Below, in pieces: positions 47,299 through 57,671 of a stretch of DNA of 64,000 bases. The notes under the pieces are model-generated. The model ran no database searches. It was not told the origin of the DNA and saw only the letters and a program-made list of their open reading frames with translations. This DNA is from Polaribacter butkevichii (GTDB lineage Bacteria > Bacteroidota > Bacteroidia > Flavobacteriales > Flavobacteriaceae): assembly GCF_038024105.1 (NCBI RefSeq), contig NZ_CP150661.1, forward strand, positions 1,569,001 through 1,633,000. Reading direction: 5' to 3'. Made by a program: the position numbers and the translations under genes. Within the stretch, counting starts at the first letter, position 1. Each line of letters starts with the position of its first letter.

Positions 47299-49752
47299 AT
47301 GCTGCAAGATACACATATAGAGAATAAACAAAAACTTTCTTTTGAGGACTTTAAAACAGAAGTTTTAAACGACTACAGAATAGCTAAAATTAGTAGAGAA
47401 TGTAGTTTATTAGGCCGTAGAGAGGTTTTAACAGGAAAGGCAAAGTTTGGTATTTTTGGTGATGGTAAAGAAGTACCACAATTAGCAATGGCCAAAGCTT
47501 TTAAACTAGGCGATTTTAGATCTGGTTATTACAGAGATCAAACTTTTATGATGGCTATTGGTGAGCTAACTGCACAACAGTTTTTTGCAGGTTTGTATGC
47601 ACATACAGATATTAAAGCAGACCCGATGTCTGCCGGAAGACAAATGGGTGGGCACTTTGCTACACATAGTTTGCATGAAGATGGTAGCTGGAAAGATTTA
47701 ACAAAACAGTACAATTCTAGTGCAGACATCTCTCCTACCGCTGGTCAAATGCCACGTTTATTAGGTTTAGCACAAGCCTCTAAAATATACAGAACCGAAA
47801 AAAGTGTACAACATAAATCTAATTTTTCTATCAACGGAAATGAAGTTGCCTGGGGAACTATTGGAAATGCAAGTACCAGTGAAGGTTTATTTTTTGAAAC
47901 GATAAATGCTGCTGGAGTTTTACAAGTACCTATGTTAATGAGTGTTTGGGATGATGAATACGGAATTTCTGTACACGCCAAACATCAAACAACCAAAGAA
48001 AGCATCTCTGAAGTGTTAAAGGGTTTTGAAAGAGATCATAAAAAAAATGGATATGAAATTTTTGTTGTAAACGGTTGGGACTATGTTCAACTAGTAGATA
48101 TTTACAACAAAGCTGCAAAAATTGCAAGAGAAGAACACGTACCGGTTTTAGTACACGTAAAAGAATTAACACAACCACAAGGACACTCTACTTCTGGATC
48201 TCATGAAAGATATAAAAGTAAAGACCGATTAAATTGGGAAAAAGAACACGATTGCATTACTAAAATGCGAAACTGGATTTTAGATTTTGAACTAGAAACG
48301 GAAGATGGAGAAATTTTACGTTTTGTAGAATCGGAAGAAGAAATTATCATCTTAGAAAAAGAAGCAAAAAAAGAAGTTGTAAGCGCTAAAAGAAATGCTT
48401 GGAACGCTTTTATTAACGAAATAAAATCAGAAGTAAATACTGCTTGCCAATTATTAGAAAAAGTGGCTAGTAAAAGTAAAAATAGCAGTTTTATTAATAA
48501 GTATAAAAATGATTTAATTGCTATTGTAGAACCAAGTAGAAAAGACATTTTATCTGCCGCAAGAAAAACGCTTCGTTACATAAAAGATGAAAGTTTTGCT
48601 GAAAAAATATTACTTCAAAATTTTATAAAAAATTCAATTGAAGCTGCTACAGAAAAATTTTCTACACACTTAAACAGTGAATCTGATTTTAACGCTGTAG
48701 CTGTTTCCGAAAAAAGCCCAATTTACGCTAAAAACAAAACGTTAGTTGATGCTAGAATTATTATGAGAGATAATTTTGATGCCATCCTAAAAAAGCATCC
48801 TGAAGTAGTAATTTTTGGTGAAGATGCTGGTTTTATTGGAGACGTAAATCAAGGTTTAGAAGGTCTTCAAGAAAAATATGGAGAAATAAGAGTTGCAGAT
48901 ACAGGTATTAGAGAAGCAACTATTATTGGTCAAGGTATAGGACTAGCAATGCGTGGCTTAAGACCTATTGCAGAAATACAATATTTAGACTATTTGCTTT
49001 ACGCGTTACAAATAATGAGTGATGATTTAGCAACACTGCATTATAGATCTTTTGGTAAACAAAAAGCACCTTTAATTATTAGAACACGTGGCCATAGACT
49101 AGAAGGTATTTGGCACGCTGGTTCTCCTATGGGAGGAATTATAAATAACGTTAGAGGAATTCATGTTTTAGTACCTAGAAACATGACCAAAGCAGCTGGT
49201 TTTTACAACACTTTACTAGAAGGAGATGAACCTGCATTAGTTATAGAATGCTTAAACGGGTATCGATTAAAAGAAGAATTACCTATAAATTTAGGAGAAT
49301 ACAAAACACCAATTGGAGTTGTAGAAACTGTTAAAGAAGGGACAGATATTACTGTGGTTTCTTATGGTTCTACCTTAAGAATTGTTGAGGAAGCCGCAAA
49401 AGAACTACAACAAGTAGACATTGATATTGAAATTATAGACGCACAAAGCTTACTACCTTTCGATTTAAATAATGACTGTGTAAAAAGTGTTGCAAAAACA
49501 AATAAATTATTAGTAGTAGATGAAGATGTTCCGGGAGGAGCTTCTGCATACATTTTGCAAAATATTTTAGAAAAACAAAATGCATACATACACTTAGACA
49601 GCAAACCATCTACATTAACATCTAAGGCACATAGACCTGCTTATGGTACAGACGGAGATTACTTTTCTAAACCATCTGCAGAAGATATTTTTGAAAAAAT
49701 TTATGAGATTATGCACGAATCAAATCCAAATAAATATAAGAGTTTATATTAA
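47299..49752 (+). CDS. Fused alpha/beta E1 of a branched-chain 2-oxoacid dehydrogenase
   Basis: An 817-residue thiamine-diphosphate enzyme that fuses the E1 alpha (about 1-385) and E1 beta (about 475-817) subunits with a helical linker. The alpha part has the family start (DGKEVPQLAMAKAF) and the ThDP region GTIGNASTSEG (GNA in place of the usual GDG/GEG). The beta part has FGEDAGFIGDVNQGLEGL and PLIIRTRGHRLEG. It decarboxylates branched-chain 2-oxoacids from Leu, Ile and Val and passes acyl groups to an E2 encoded elsewhere. Fusion of the subunits is characteristic of Bacteroidota. It is a single-gene unit with its own terminator. Confidence 0.9.
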   Translation: MLQDTHIENKQKLSFEDFKTEVLNDYRIAKISRECSLLGRREVLTGKAKFGIFGDGKEVPQLAMAKAFKLGDFRSGYYRDQTFMMAIGELTAQQFFAGLYAHTDIKADPMSAGRQMGGHFATHSLHEDGSWKDLTKQYNSSADISPTAGQMPRLLGLAQASKIYRTEKSVQHKSNFSINGNEVAWGTIGNASTSEGLFFETINAAGVLQVPMLMSVWDDEYGISVHAKHQTTKESISEVLKGFERDHKKNGYEIFVVNGWDYVQLVDIYNKAAKIAREEHVPVLVHVKELTQPQGHSTSGSHERYKSKDRLNWEKEHDCITKMRNWILDFELETEDGEILRFVESEEEIIILEKEAKKEVVSAKRNAWNAFINEIKSEVNTACQLLEKVASKSKNSSFINKYKNDLIAIVEPSRKDILSAARKTLRYIKDESFAEKILLQNFIKNSIEAATEKFSTHLNSESDFNAVAVSEKSPIYAKNKTLVDARIIMRDNFDAILKKHPEVVIFGEDAGFIGDVNQGLEGLQEKYGEIRVADTGIREATIIGQGIGLAMRGLRPIAEIQYLDYLLYALQIMSDDLATLHYRSFGKQKAPLIIRTRGHRLEGIWHAGSPMGGIINNVRGIHVLVPRNMTKAAGFYNTLLEGDEPALVIECLNGYRLKEELPINLGEYKTPIGVVETVKEGTDITVVSYGSTLRIVEEAAKELQQVDIDIEIIDAQSLLPFDLNNDCVKSVAKTNKLLVVDEDVPGGASAYILQNILEKQNAYIHLDSKPSTLTSKAHRPAYGTDGDYFSKPSAEDIFEKIYEIMHESNPNKYKSLY

Positions 49753-49776
49753 ATTCTAATCTTAAAATAAAATACC

Positions 49777-49813
49777 AGTGCTCAAAATTCATCAATTTTG
49801 AGCACTTTTTTTT
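49777..49813 (+). terminator. Terminator after the E1 gene
   Basis: AGTGCTCAAAATT (49777-49789) pairs with AATTTTGAGCACT (49794-49806) around CATC, followed by T8. Confidence 0.9.
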
Positions 49814-49895
49814 AACAGAACTATAAGATAACCTTAAGAAAATACAAAAAGCTATTTAACTAATTTCGCTTCTTAATCCTTTTATCAAACTCTTT

Positions 49896-52322
49896 ATGAA
49901 AAAAAACTTACTATTTTACTTTATTTTATTCCTTTCAATAACTACAACTGTAGAAGCTCAAAGGAAGAAATCAAAAGACAAAAAAACAGATCAAACCTCA
50001 AAAGTATCCCCAAAAAGTAAAACGCCTAAATATTCTGACTTTGTAAATAAAGACACAAAAACAGATGACGGACTTTTTAAAATTCATATCAATAAAGAAA
50101 AATTTATTTATGAAATTCCAAAATCTTACTTAGGTAAAGAAATGCTATTAGTAACCAGGTTAAAAGACATTCCTGCAGGTTTAGGTGGTGGCTATGTAAA
50201 TGCCGGTTCTAAAATTAACACACAAGTAGTCGTTTGGGAACACTACAAAGACAAAGTTTTATTAAAAATAAAATCTTATGATGCCGTTGCAAATGATTCT
50301 CTACCAATTTATAAATCGGTAAAATCTAACAATTTAGAACCTATTATTTATTCTTTTGATATTAAAGCACAAAACACAGATTCTACTACTGTTTTAGTAG
50401 ATGTAACAAAATTCTTTTCTTCTGATGTAAAAGCAATTTCTGGATTACCTTCTAGATTCAGAAAAACATACAAAATAAAAAGATTAGATGATTCTAGGAG
50501 TTTTATAAGCTCTATAAGAAGTTTTCCTAAAAACATAGAAGTTGTACAAAACTTTACTTTTGATGCCGACGAACCACCAAGTAATGCAAGCACAAATACT
50601 ATTACAATGCGCATCAATCAATCTATGATTTTATTACCAGAAAAACCAATGATGCCAAGAATCTATGATAAAAGGGTTGGTTATTTCTCTATCGGAAACG
50701 TAGACTACAGTTCAGAAGCTTTAAAAGCAGATGAAAAAAGATATATTAAAAAATGGAGGCTAGAACCTAAAGATACGGAAGCATACAATCGTGGAGAATT
50801 GGTAGAACCTATAAAACCAATTGTATATTATTTAGACCCTGCAACTCCAGAAAAGCTAAGAAAATACATCAAACAAGGTGTTGATGATTGGGCTAAAGTT
50901 TTTGAAACAGCTGGTTTTAAAAATGCTATTATGGCAAAATTACCACCAACAAAAGAAGAAGACCCAGATTTTAGTATGGAAGATGTTCGTTATTCTTCTA
51001 TTAGATACGTAGCTAGCACAACAAGAAACGCAACCGGACCAAGTGTTTCGGACCCTCGATCTGGAGAAATTTTAGAAAGTGATATTATTTGGTACCACAA
51101 CCACCTACGCTCATACAGAAATAGATATTTACTAGAAACTGGAGCCGCAAACCCATCTGCAAGAACATTAGACACTCCTGCTGAAGATATTGGACAAATG
51201 ATGCGCATGGTTATTTCTCACGAAGTAGGGCATGCTTTAGGCTTGCCTCATAACATGGCTGCAAGTTACGCATACCCTGTAGATTCTTTACGCTCTGGGA
51301 GTTTCACTCAAAAAAATGGTATTGCAGCAACCATAATGGATTATGCGCGTTACAATTATGTTGCACAACCTGGTGATAAAAATATTCGTTTTATAAGACA
51401 ACTTGGGCCTTACGACCATTATGCTATTAACTGGGGATATCGTACCATACCCAATGCAACAAAATCAGAAGATGAAGTAAAGACTTTAGATAAATGGATT
51501 GAAGACAAAGCAGACAACCCTGTTTATAGATTTGGCGGACAACGTTTTGATCCTTCTGCTCAAACAGAAGGAATTGGAAACGACCAGGTTAAGGCAAGTA
51601 CTTATGGTGTAAAAAACTTAAAAATTGTTGCTAAAAACCTCCCGAACTGGACCTCTAATCAAACAAATAATTACGAAGATTTAGATGAACTATACGGAGA
51701 ATTATTAAGTGTTTGGGGCAGATACGTTGGTCATGTTACCGGAAACATAGGTGGTGTTTATGAGTTTAATAAAAAACCATCGCAATCTGGAGACGTTTAT
51801 GTACCTGTTACAAAAGCAAAGCAAAAAGAAGCAATGGCTTGGTTGCAAAAAAATGTTTTTAAAACACAAACATGGTTGTTAGATAAAAACATTTTAAACA
51901 AGATTGAAGAAACAGGATATACAGATAAATTAGGTCGTTACCAAGAGAGAACTCTAGGTACACTCTTAAATTACCGTACTTTAAACAGAATGATTGATGC
52001 AGAAGTAATTCAAAAAGAATTTTACGCTGCTTCAGACATGGTTAAAGATTTAAGAAAAGGTATTTTCTCTGAAACCAATTCAACTAAAAATGTAGACTTA
52101 CAAAGAAGAAACCTGCAGAAAGTTTTTATAGCTAGAATGGAAAATTTAATAAATGATGAAACCACAAAAAACAACGATATATCATCTATTGTTAGAGGGG
52201 AATTAGAAGTATTAAAATATCAAGTAAATATTGCAAGTAAAAGAGCAATAAATACAATTTCTAAATATCATTATAAAGATTGTTATGCCAAAATAAATGA
52301 CATTTTAAATCCTAAAAAATAG
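49896..52322 (+). CDS. Zinc-dependent metalloprotease (DUF5117/DUF5118 type)
   Basis: An 808-residue secreted or periplasmic metalloprotease with a signal peptide (about 1-21, ending VEA). A Lys/Ser-rich N-terminal linker leads into the DUF5117-like domain (about 45-330), then the catalytic domain with HEVGHALGLPH (442-452; two His, Glu and a third His binding zinc) and a long helical C-terminus (DUF4953-like). This Bacteroidota family is widespread and of unknown substrate. It is convergent with the DUF2851 gene, with only 3 bp between the stop codons. Confidence 0.88.
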   Translation: MKKNLLFYFILFLSITTTVEAQRKKSKDKKTDQTSKVSPKSKTPKYSDFVNKDTKTDDGLFKIHINKEKFIYEIPKSYLGKEMLLVTRLKDIPAGLGGGYVNAGSKINTQVVVWEHYKDKVLLKIKSYDAVANDSLPIYKSVKSNNLEPIIYSFDIKAQNTDSTTVLVDVTKFFSSDVKAISGLPSRFRKTYKIKRLDDSRSFISSIRSFPKNIEVVQNFTFDADEPPSNASTNTITMRINQSMILLPEKPMMPRIYDKRVGYFSIGNVDYSSEALKADEKRYIKKWRLEPKDTEAYNRGELVEPIKPIVYYLDPATPEKLRKYIKQGVDDWAKVFETAGFKNAIMAKLPPTKEEDPDFSMEDVRYSSIRYVASTTRNATGPSVSDPRSGEILESDIIWYHNHLRSYRNRYLLETGAANPSARTLDTPAEDIGQMMRMVISHEVGHALGLPHNMAASYAYPVDSLRSGSFTQKNGIAATIMDYARYNYVAQPGDKNIRFIRQLGPYDHYAINWGYRTIPNATKSEDEVKTLDKWIEDKADNPVYRFGGQRFDPSAQTEGIGNDQVKASTYGVKNLKIVAKNLPNWTSNQTNNYEDLDELYGELLSVWGRYVGHVTGNIGGVYEFNKKPSQSGDVYVPVTKAKQKEAMAWLQKNVFKTQTWLLDKNILNKIEETGYTDKLGRYQERTLGTLLNYRTLNRMIDAEVIQKEFYAASDMVKDLRKGIFSETNSTKNVDLQRRNLQKVFIARMENLINDETTKNNDISSIVRGELEVLKYQVNIASKRAINTISKYHYKDCYAKINDILNPKK

Positions 52323-52325
52323 TCT

Positions 52326-53597
52326 TTATTTTCTTACTAATTTAATTCCTATTGCGCATTGTAAACACTGTTTCTTTGCGCAATAGTTATTTTTAAGCTC
52401 TAACAAAGCCTGACTCTCATAGGCATTTTTTACGCTAACTCCTATTTCATCGAACTTAGAAATAATACTATTTTTTTCTGTTTTTATTTTTTGAAGAATA
52501 TCTAAAAAGTCATTTTCACTTACTCCTCCTCTATTTTTTTGATATAAAAATTTTAAAGGAACAATAGTGTTTATCAACAATAAATCTACAAACGATTTTG
52601 TTAGTTTTTTAGGTGATGATTTAGAAACTTTATCAAAAGTAAAATGTGTTTTCCAAAACGGATTTACACTTACCTCAAACAAATCATAAAACTCTTTTAA
52701 TGTTTCTGTTTGCATCATTTTAGAAAACAAATTAGCATGCAGATGATACAAAGAAATTAATTGAGCTATCCTTATGGTAGGAAAATTTGGTGGTCGCATT
52801 CTAAAAAAAGAAAACTGATTCTTAGAAATAGCATTTAATTGATATTTGTGTTGCAAATATTTGTACTCATTTTTTAATTCTTGATGATACTCCTCCTCAA
52901 CAACATCTTCTAAAAAACCTGCTTGTCCAAACAATAAAGAGGTAAGTTGTTTTTCATCATCTCTTACCTTTCTTAAAACAGAAAAATCAAAAGATTTTGC
53001 TAAATACAAAAAAGCATCTCCATTTACTTTTAATCCAAAGTTCTTTGCTAATAGTTGAAACAAAACCACTTCATAATCATTTTTATTTTCAACCAAAAGT
53101 TGATTCATTTCATTTGATTTCCGTTCTAATCTTTCAAAAAACAAGCGTTCTTTCCAATTATCAACCGTAAAGTTATCAATTGTATTAATTTCTTTTTCAC
53201 AAGGAATCCAACGTGGTTTCGATGAAAATAAATTACGATAATTATTTAGAGCATTACTAAACACAAAATCTTTTAAAACCAACACAGGTAAAGGTTTGTT
53301 GTTTTTCATAAAAACTGTTGCATCATCTTCCCAAACAACATGCAAAATAACAGCATCGTAATTTTCATCAACTTCGTGGTGATGCACATACCAATCAGAC
53401 GATTTTAAATGTATTTCTACATTACCAATCCAAAGCTGGTTGTCTATTTTTAACTGGGTATTTAAAAAATCGGGTCCAGAATTATGATTATGTATTCCAA
53501 TTTTAAGAATTGATAACGCGTCTTTAGTAGCTGTTTTTAAATCATCAATAGAAAATAATTGATATTGCCATACATAATGAAGAAAATCCTCATTCAT
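52326..53597 (-). CDS. DUF2851 family protein
   Basis: A 423-residue protein of the Bacteroidota family DUF2851. Diagnostic segments are the MNEDFLHYVWQYQLF start, HNSGPDFLNTQLKIDNQLWIGNVEIHLKSSDW and the C-terminal Cys cluster (NNYCAKKQCLQCAIG). I choose ATG 53597 rather than the in-frame 53627 because the family begins at this Met-Asn-Glu-Asp. The pattern of HxxG-D...E-(x)-K resembles a nuclease-like core, and DNA-related roles have been suggested, but function is unknown. Confidence 0.85.
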   Translation of the reverse strand: MNEDFLHYVWQYQLFSIDDLKTATKDALSILKIGIHNHNSGPDFLNTQLKIDNQLWIGNVEIHLKSSDWYVHHHEVDENYDAVILHVVWEDDATVFMKNNKPLPVLVLKDFVFSNALNNYRNLFSSKPRWIPCEKEINTIDNFTVDNWKERLFFERLERKSNEMNQLLVENKNDYEVVLFQLLAKNFGLKVNGDAFLYLAKSFDFSVLRKVRDDEKQLTSLLFGQAGFLEDVVEEEYHQELKNEYKYLQHKYQLNAISKNQFSFFRMRPPNFPTIRIAQLISLYHLHANLFSKMMQTETLKEFYDLFEVSVNPFWKTHFTFDKVSKSSPKKLTKSFVDLLLINTIVPLKFLYQKNRGGVSENDFLDILQKIKTEKNSIISKFDEIGVSVKNAYESQALLELKNNYCAKKQCLQCAIGIKLVRK

Positions 53598-53683
53598 AGT
53601 TTTTGTTTTCAATATACAAAAAATCATTTATACACTTATAAACATTTATAATCGCTTTAGATAACTCATCTAAAAGAATGCCT

Positions 53684-53691
53684 TATTTTTG
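53684..53691 (+). promoter_or_regulatory. -7 box of the nitroreductase gene
   Basis: TATTTTTG matches TAnnTTTG 17 nt before the start at 53709, in the divergent gap with the DUF2851 gene. Confidence 0.42.
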
Positions 53692-53708
53692 CAGTATAAT
53701 TAAGATAA

Positions 53709-54341
53709 ATGAATATTATAGATAGTTTAAAATGGCGTTATGCTGTTAAAAAATTTGATTCAGAAAAACAACTTTCAGAAAAACAAATAAACACATTAAA
53801 GGAAGCCTTTAACTTAACCGCTACTTCTTACGGTTTGCAACCTTTAAAGCTCATCGTAATTAAAAACAAAGAAATTCAGAAAGAGCTAGTAACTCATTCC
53901 TGGAACCAAAACCAAATACTAGAAGCATCTCATGTTTTGGTAATTTGTATTCCTATTAATTACACAAATACCGAAGTAGAAAAGTACTTTAGTTTGTTAA
54001 AGAAAATTAGAAATACACCAGATGCAATTATAAAACCTTTTAAAGATTTTTTAACGGCAGATATTGAACGAAAAACACAAGAAGAATTAACTTTGTGGAA
54101 TAAAAACCAAGCATACATAGCACTAGGAAACTTAATGACTGTTTGTGCTGTTGAAAAAATTGATGCTTGCCCAATGGAAGGTTTTATTCCTGAAAAATAT
54201 GACGAAGTTTTAAAGCTAGAAGCACAAAATTTAAAATCCGTATTGGTATTACCAGTAGGTTTTAGAGCTGATGATTGTTACATGAAAGATTTAACAAAAG
54301 TTAGAAAAGAAACGCAAGACATTGTAATAGAAATAAACTAA
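53709..54341 (+). CDS. NAD(P)H-dependent nitroreductase-family oxidoreductase
   Basis: A 210-residue FMN-dependent nitroreductase-fold protein (MNIIDSLKWRYAVKKFDSEK is the usual N-terminus; ACPMEGF and the C-terminal DDCYMKDLTKVRK are family segments). It reduces quinones, nitro compounds or flavins with NAD(P)H. It has its own promoter box and is 27 bp before pepD. The physiological substrate is unknown. Confidence 0.88.
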   Translation: MNIIDSLKWRYAVKKFDSEKQLSEKQINTLKEAFNLTATSYGLQPLKLIVIKNKEIQKELVTHSWNQNQILEASHVLVICIPINYTNTEVEKYFSLLKKIRNTPDAIIKPFKDFLTADIERKTQEELTLWNKNQAYIALGNLMTVCAVEKIDACPMEGFIPEKYDEVLKLEAQNLKSVLVLPVGFRADDCYMKDLTKVRKETQDIVIEIN

Positions 54342-54368
54342 ATTTATACCATAAAATTATTAGATAAA

Positions 54369-55829
54369 ATGAGTGAAGCAGTAAGAAATTTAGAACCTAA
54401 AATTGTTTGGAATCACTTTGCAGATTTAAATGCAGTTCCTCGTCCTTCTAAAAAAGAAGAACGCGTAATTCAGTTTATGGTTGATTTTGGTAAAAAATTA
54501 AATCTAGAAACCTTTGTAGATAAAGTAGGTAATGTTATTATATCAAAACCAGCAACAAAAGGTTTAGAAGACAGACAAACAGTAGTTTTACAGAGTCATT
54601 TAGATATGGTTCATCAAAAAAACGCTGACACTAATTTTGATTTTGACAAAGAAGGAATTAAAATGTTGGTTGATGGAGATTGGGTTACTGCAGACGGAAC
54701 TACTTTAGGCGCAGATAACGGTCTAGGTGTTGCAGCAATTATGTCTATTTTATCTTCGGATGATTTACAACACCCAAATATTGAAGCATTATTTACCATT
54801 GATGAAGAAACTGGTATGACAGGTGCAATGGGGTTAGAAGGAGAAATCTTAAAAGGTGATATACTTTTAAACTTAGATACAGAAGAAGATGATGAAATAG
54901 GAATGGGGTGTGCTGGTGGTGTAGATGTTACAGCAACTAGAACTTATGCTAAAGAAGAAGTTTCTAAAAATTCTGTTGCATATTCAATTACCGTAAAAGG
55001 TTTAAATGGAGGCCATTCTGGAATGGACATTATAAAAGAATTAGGAAATGCAAACAAAATTATGAACCGCATATTATTTGACGGTTATACCAATTTTGGT
55101 TTACAAATTTCTGAAATAAATGGAGGTAGTTTACGTAACGCAATTCCTAGAGAAAGTAGTGCGATTGTTACTGTAGACCTTATTTCTAAAGAAGCTTTTC
55201 TTTTAGAAACCAACTTACTTATTAACATTATAAAAGAAGAGTTCTTAACATTAGAACCTAACTTAAACATTGACATTCAAGAAACTACTTCTCCAGAAAA
55301 TGTAATGGAATTAGGTGTACAGGAAGGTTTATTAAAATCTATTTACGCAGCTCATAATGGTGTATATAGAATGAGTCCAGATATTGCTAATTTGGTTGAA
55401 ACGTCTAACAATATTGCGAGAGTAATTGTAAAAGACGGGCATATTAAAATTGGTTGTTTAACGCGTTCATCATCAGAAAGTAATAAATCTGATTTAGCAA
55501 ATTCTTTAAAATCTGCTTTTGAATTATCTGGTTTTGATGTTGATTTATCCGGTGAATATCCAGGATGGCAACCAAATGTAAATTCTGCTATTTTAGATGT
55601 AGTTTCTAATTTATATGAAACTTTACATGGAGAAAAAGCACATGTTGCTGCTTGTCATGCTGGTTTAGAATGTGGAATATTAGGACAAAATTATCCAGAT
55701 ATGGATATGGTTTCTTTTGGACCAACAATAAGAGGAGCACATTCTCCAGATGAAAGAGCAAGTATTTCATCAACACAAAAATTCTGGAAATTTTTAATAG
55801 AAATTCTAAAGAACATACCAAAAAAATAA
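54369..55829 (+). CDS. pepD: Aminoacyl-histidine dipeptidase (beta-Ala-His / Xaa-His dipeptidase)
   Basis: A 486-residue M20-family metallopeptidase. The di-zinc residues are visible: His in LQSHLDMVHQ, Asp in GADNGLG, the Glu pair in DEETGMTG and a late His in GAHSPDE. Closest family is PepD, which cleaves dipeptides including carnosine-like X-His. The N-terminal residues 1-75 and a central lid domain (about 190-360) are standard. It ends at a strong terminator. Confidence 0.92.
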   Translation: MSEAVRNLEPKIVWNHFADLNAVPRPSKKEERVIQFMVDFGKKLNLETFVDKVGNVIISKPATKGLEDRQTVVLQSHLDMVHQKNADTNFDFDKEGIKMLVDGDWVTADGTTLGADNGLGVAAIMSILSSDDLQHPNIEALFTIDEETGMTGAMGLEGEILKGDILLNLDTEEDDEIGMGCAGGVDVTATRTYAKEEVSKNSVAYSITVKGLNGGHSGMDIIKELGNANKIMNRILFDGYTNFGLQISEINGGSLRNAIPRESSAIVTVDLISKEAFLLETNLLINIIKEEFLTLEPNLNIDIQETTSPENVMELGVQEGLLKSIYAAHNGVYRMSPDIANLVETSNNIARVIVKDGHIKIGCLTRSSSESNKSDLANSLKSAFELSGFDVDLSGEYPGWQPNVNSAILDVVSNLYETLHGEKAHVAACHAGLECGILGQNYPDMDMVSFGPTIRGAHSPDERASISSTQKFWKFLIEILKNIPKK

Positions 55830-55847
55830 AAGATTACAGCATGTTTA

Positions 55848-55878
55848 AAACCGAAGTAGACCTTCGGTTTTTTTTATT
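55848..55878 (+). terminator. Terminator after pepD
   Basis: AAAACCGAAG (55848-55857) pairs with CTTCGGTTTT (55863-55872) around TAGAC, followed by T residues to 55878. Confidence 0.9.
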
Positions 55879-56020
55879 TAAATTTGTTTAAAAGCTTAAA
55901 AAAAACAAACTTAAACACTTGAAATACTGTAATTTACATTTTTACCTTTTTGTTAACATCTTTCACTTTCTAAAAACATAAAAAAACGTAATTTTACTTT
56001 TTCTAAAGAAAACTTTTATA

Positions 56021-56785
56021 ATGGGTAAAATAATTGCTATTGCAAATCAAAAAGGAGGAGTTGGTAAAACAACAACAAGCATCAATTTAGCTGCTTCTTT
56101 GGGTGTTTTGGAGAAAAAAGTTTTATTAATTGATGCCGATCCACAAGCAAACGCTTCTTCTGGTTTGGGAATTGATATAGAAACTATAGAGTCAGGAACC
56201 TATCAAGTTTTAGAACATTCGATTTCTGCTAAAGACGCGATTGTAAAAACAGATTCTCCTAATGTAGATATTATACCTGCACACATAGACTTGGTGGCTA
56301 TCGAAATAGAACTGGTAGACAAGCAAGACAGAGAATACATGTTAAAGAAAGCATTAATCGAAATAAAAGACGATTATGATTATATTTTAATTGATTGTGC
56401 TCCATCATTAGGTTTAATTACTTTAAACTCTTTAGTAGCTGCAGATTCTGTAATTATTCCTATTCAATGTGAATATTTTGCTTTAGAGGGATTAGGTAAA
56501 TTATTAAACACCATAAAAAGTGTACAAAATATTCATAATTCTGAGTTAGATATTGAAGGTTTATTATTAACCATGTTCGACTCTAGATTACGACTATCTA
56601 ATCAAGTAGTAGACGAAGTTAGGAAACATTTTTCTAGCATGGTTTTTGACACCATTATTAGACGAAATACCCGTTTAGGAGAAGCTCCTAGTTACGGAGA
56701 AAGTATTATTGCATACGATGCAACAAGTAAAGGTGCCGTAAATTACTTAAATTTGGCACAAGAATTATTAAAAAAGAATTCGTAA
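56021..56785 (+). CDS. parA: Chromosome partitioning ATPase ParA (Soj)
   Basis: A 254-residue deviant-Walker ATPase (KGGVGKTT, residues 10-17, with the signature Lys) that binds DNA non-specifically as an ATP dimer and moves ParB-parS complexes. DADPQANA and DCAPSLG motifs are intact. parB follows 1 bp later. This parA-parB-DUF5683-dapB-lepB run is conserved in Flavobacteriia. Confidence 0.96.
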   Translation: MGKIIAIANQKGGVGKTTTSINLAASLGVLEKKVLLIDADPQANASSGLGIDIETIESGTYQVLEHSISAKDAIVKTDSPNVDIIPAHIDLVAIEIELVDKQDREYMLKKALIEIKDDYDYILIDCAPSLGLITLNSLVAADSVIIPIQCEYFALEGLGKLLNTIKSVQNIHNSELDIEGLLLTMFDSRLRLSNQVVDEVRKHFSSMVFDTIIRRNTRLGEAPSYGESIIAYDATSKGAVNYLNLAQELLKKNS

Positions 56786-56786
56786 A

Positions 56787-57671
56787 ATGGCAAAAGCAAC
56801 CAAGAAACAAGCTTTAGGAAGAGGATTATCTGCTTTGTTACAAGAATCATCTAACGTTATTTCTGCAACAGATAAAAATGCAGACAAAGTTGTTGGAAGT
56901 ATTATTGAAATAGAATTAGATTTAATTGAGGTTAACCCATACCAACCAAGAACTTATTTTGATGAAGAATCATTAAGAGAATTAGCAAGTTCTATTAAAG
57001 AACTAGGGGTTATACAACCAATTACAGTAAGAAAATTAGACAAAAATAAATTTCAATTAGTTTCTGGTGAACGTCGTTTTAGAGCATCAAAATTAATTGG
57101 TAACACAACAGTACCCGCATATATAAGACTTGCCAACGACCAAGAAATGCTAGAAATGGCCTTGGTAGAAAACATACAACGTAAAAACTTAGATCCTATA
57201 GAAGTTGCCTTGTCTTACCAACGTTTAATTGATGAAATTCAGCTAACTCAAGAAGAGCTAAGTACAAGAGTTGGTAAAAAACGCTCTACAGTAACCAATT
57301 ATTTACGTTTGTTAAAATTAGATCCAATTTTGCAAACAGGTATGAGAGATGGTTTTATTTCTATGGGGCATGGTCGTGCTATGATTAATGTAGAAAACAC
57401 AGAAGATCAATTAGCTATTTACGAAAAAATATTAAGAGATAAATTGTCTGTAAGACAAACAGAAGACTTAGTAAAAAGCTTAAAATCTGGTACAGTTGCT
57501 AAACCAAAGAAAAAAGCAGTACCAAATTACATTAAAAATAGTGTTAAAGATATTAGCGAATACTTTGGCCATAAAATAGACGTTACTGTTAGTAATAATG
57601 GTAAAGGAAAAATTTCAATCCCTTTTCATTCTGAAGAAGATTTCAACCGAATAAAAAACTTATTAAAATAA
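56787..57671 (+). CDS. parB: Chromosome partitioning protein ParB (Spo0J)
   Basis: A 294-residue ParB. The N-terminal CTP-binding region carries the GERRFRAS box II, followed by a helix-turn-helix (LTQEELSTRVGKKRSTVTNYLRLL) that binds parS, and a C-terminal dimerisation part. No parS consensus (TGTTNCACGTGAAACA) is evident in the window by eye, so the site may be elsewhere. The next gene starts directly at its stop. Confidence 0.95.
   Translation: MAKATKKQALGRGLSALLQESSNVISATDKNADKVVGSIIEIELDLIEVNPYQPRTYFDEESLRELASSIKELGVIQPITVRKLDKNKFQLVSGERRFRASKLIGNTTVPAYIRLANDQEMLEMALVENIQRKNLDPIEVALSYQRLIDEIQLTQEELSTRVGKKRSTVTNYLRLLKLDPILQTGMRDGFISMGHGRAMINVENTEDQLAIYEKILRDKLSVRQTEDLVKSLKSGTVAKPKKKAVPNYIKNSVKDISEYFGHKIDVTVSNNGKGKISIPFHSEEDFNRIKNLLK

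Noticed and set aside
56021..57671. parA/parB as plasmid partition genes
   Set aside because: They sit in the conserved chromosomal run with dapB and lepB, with no replication initiator, so they are the chromosomal copies.
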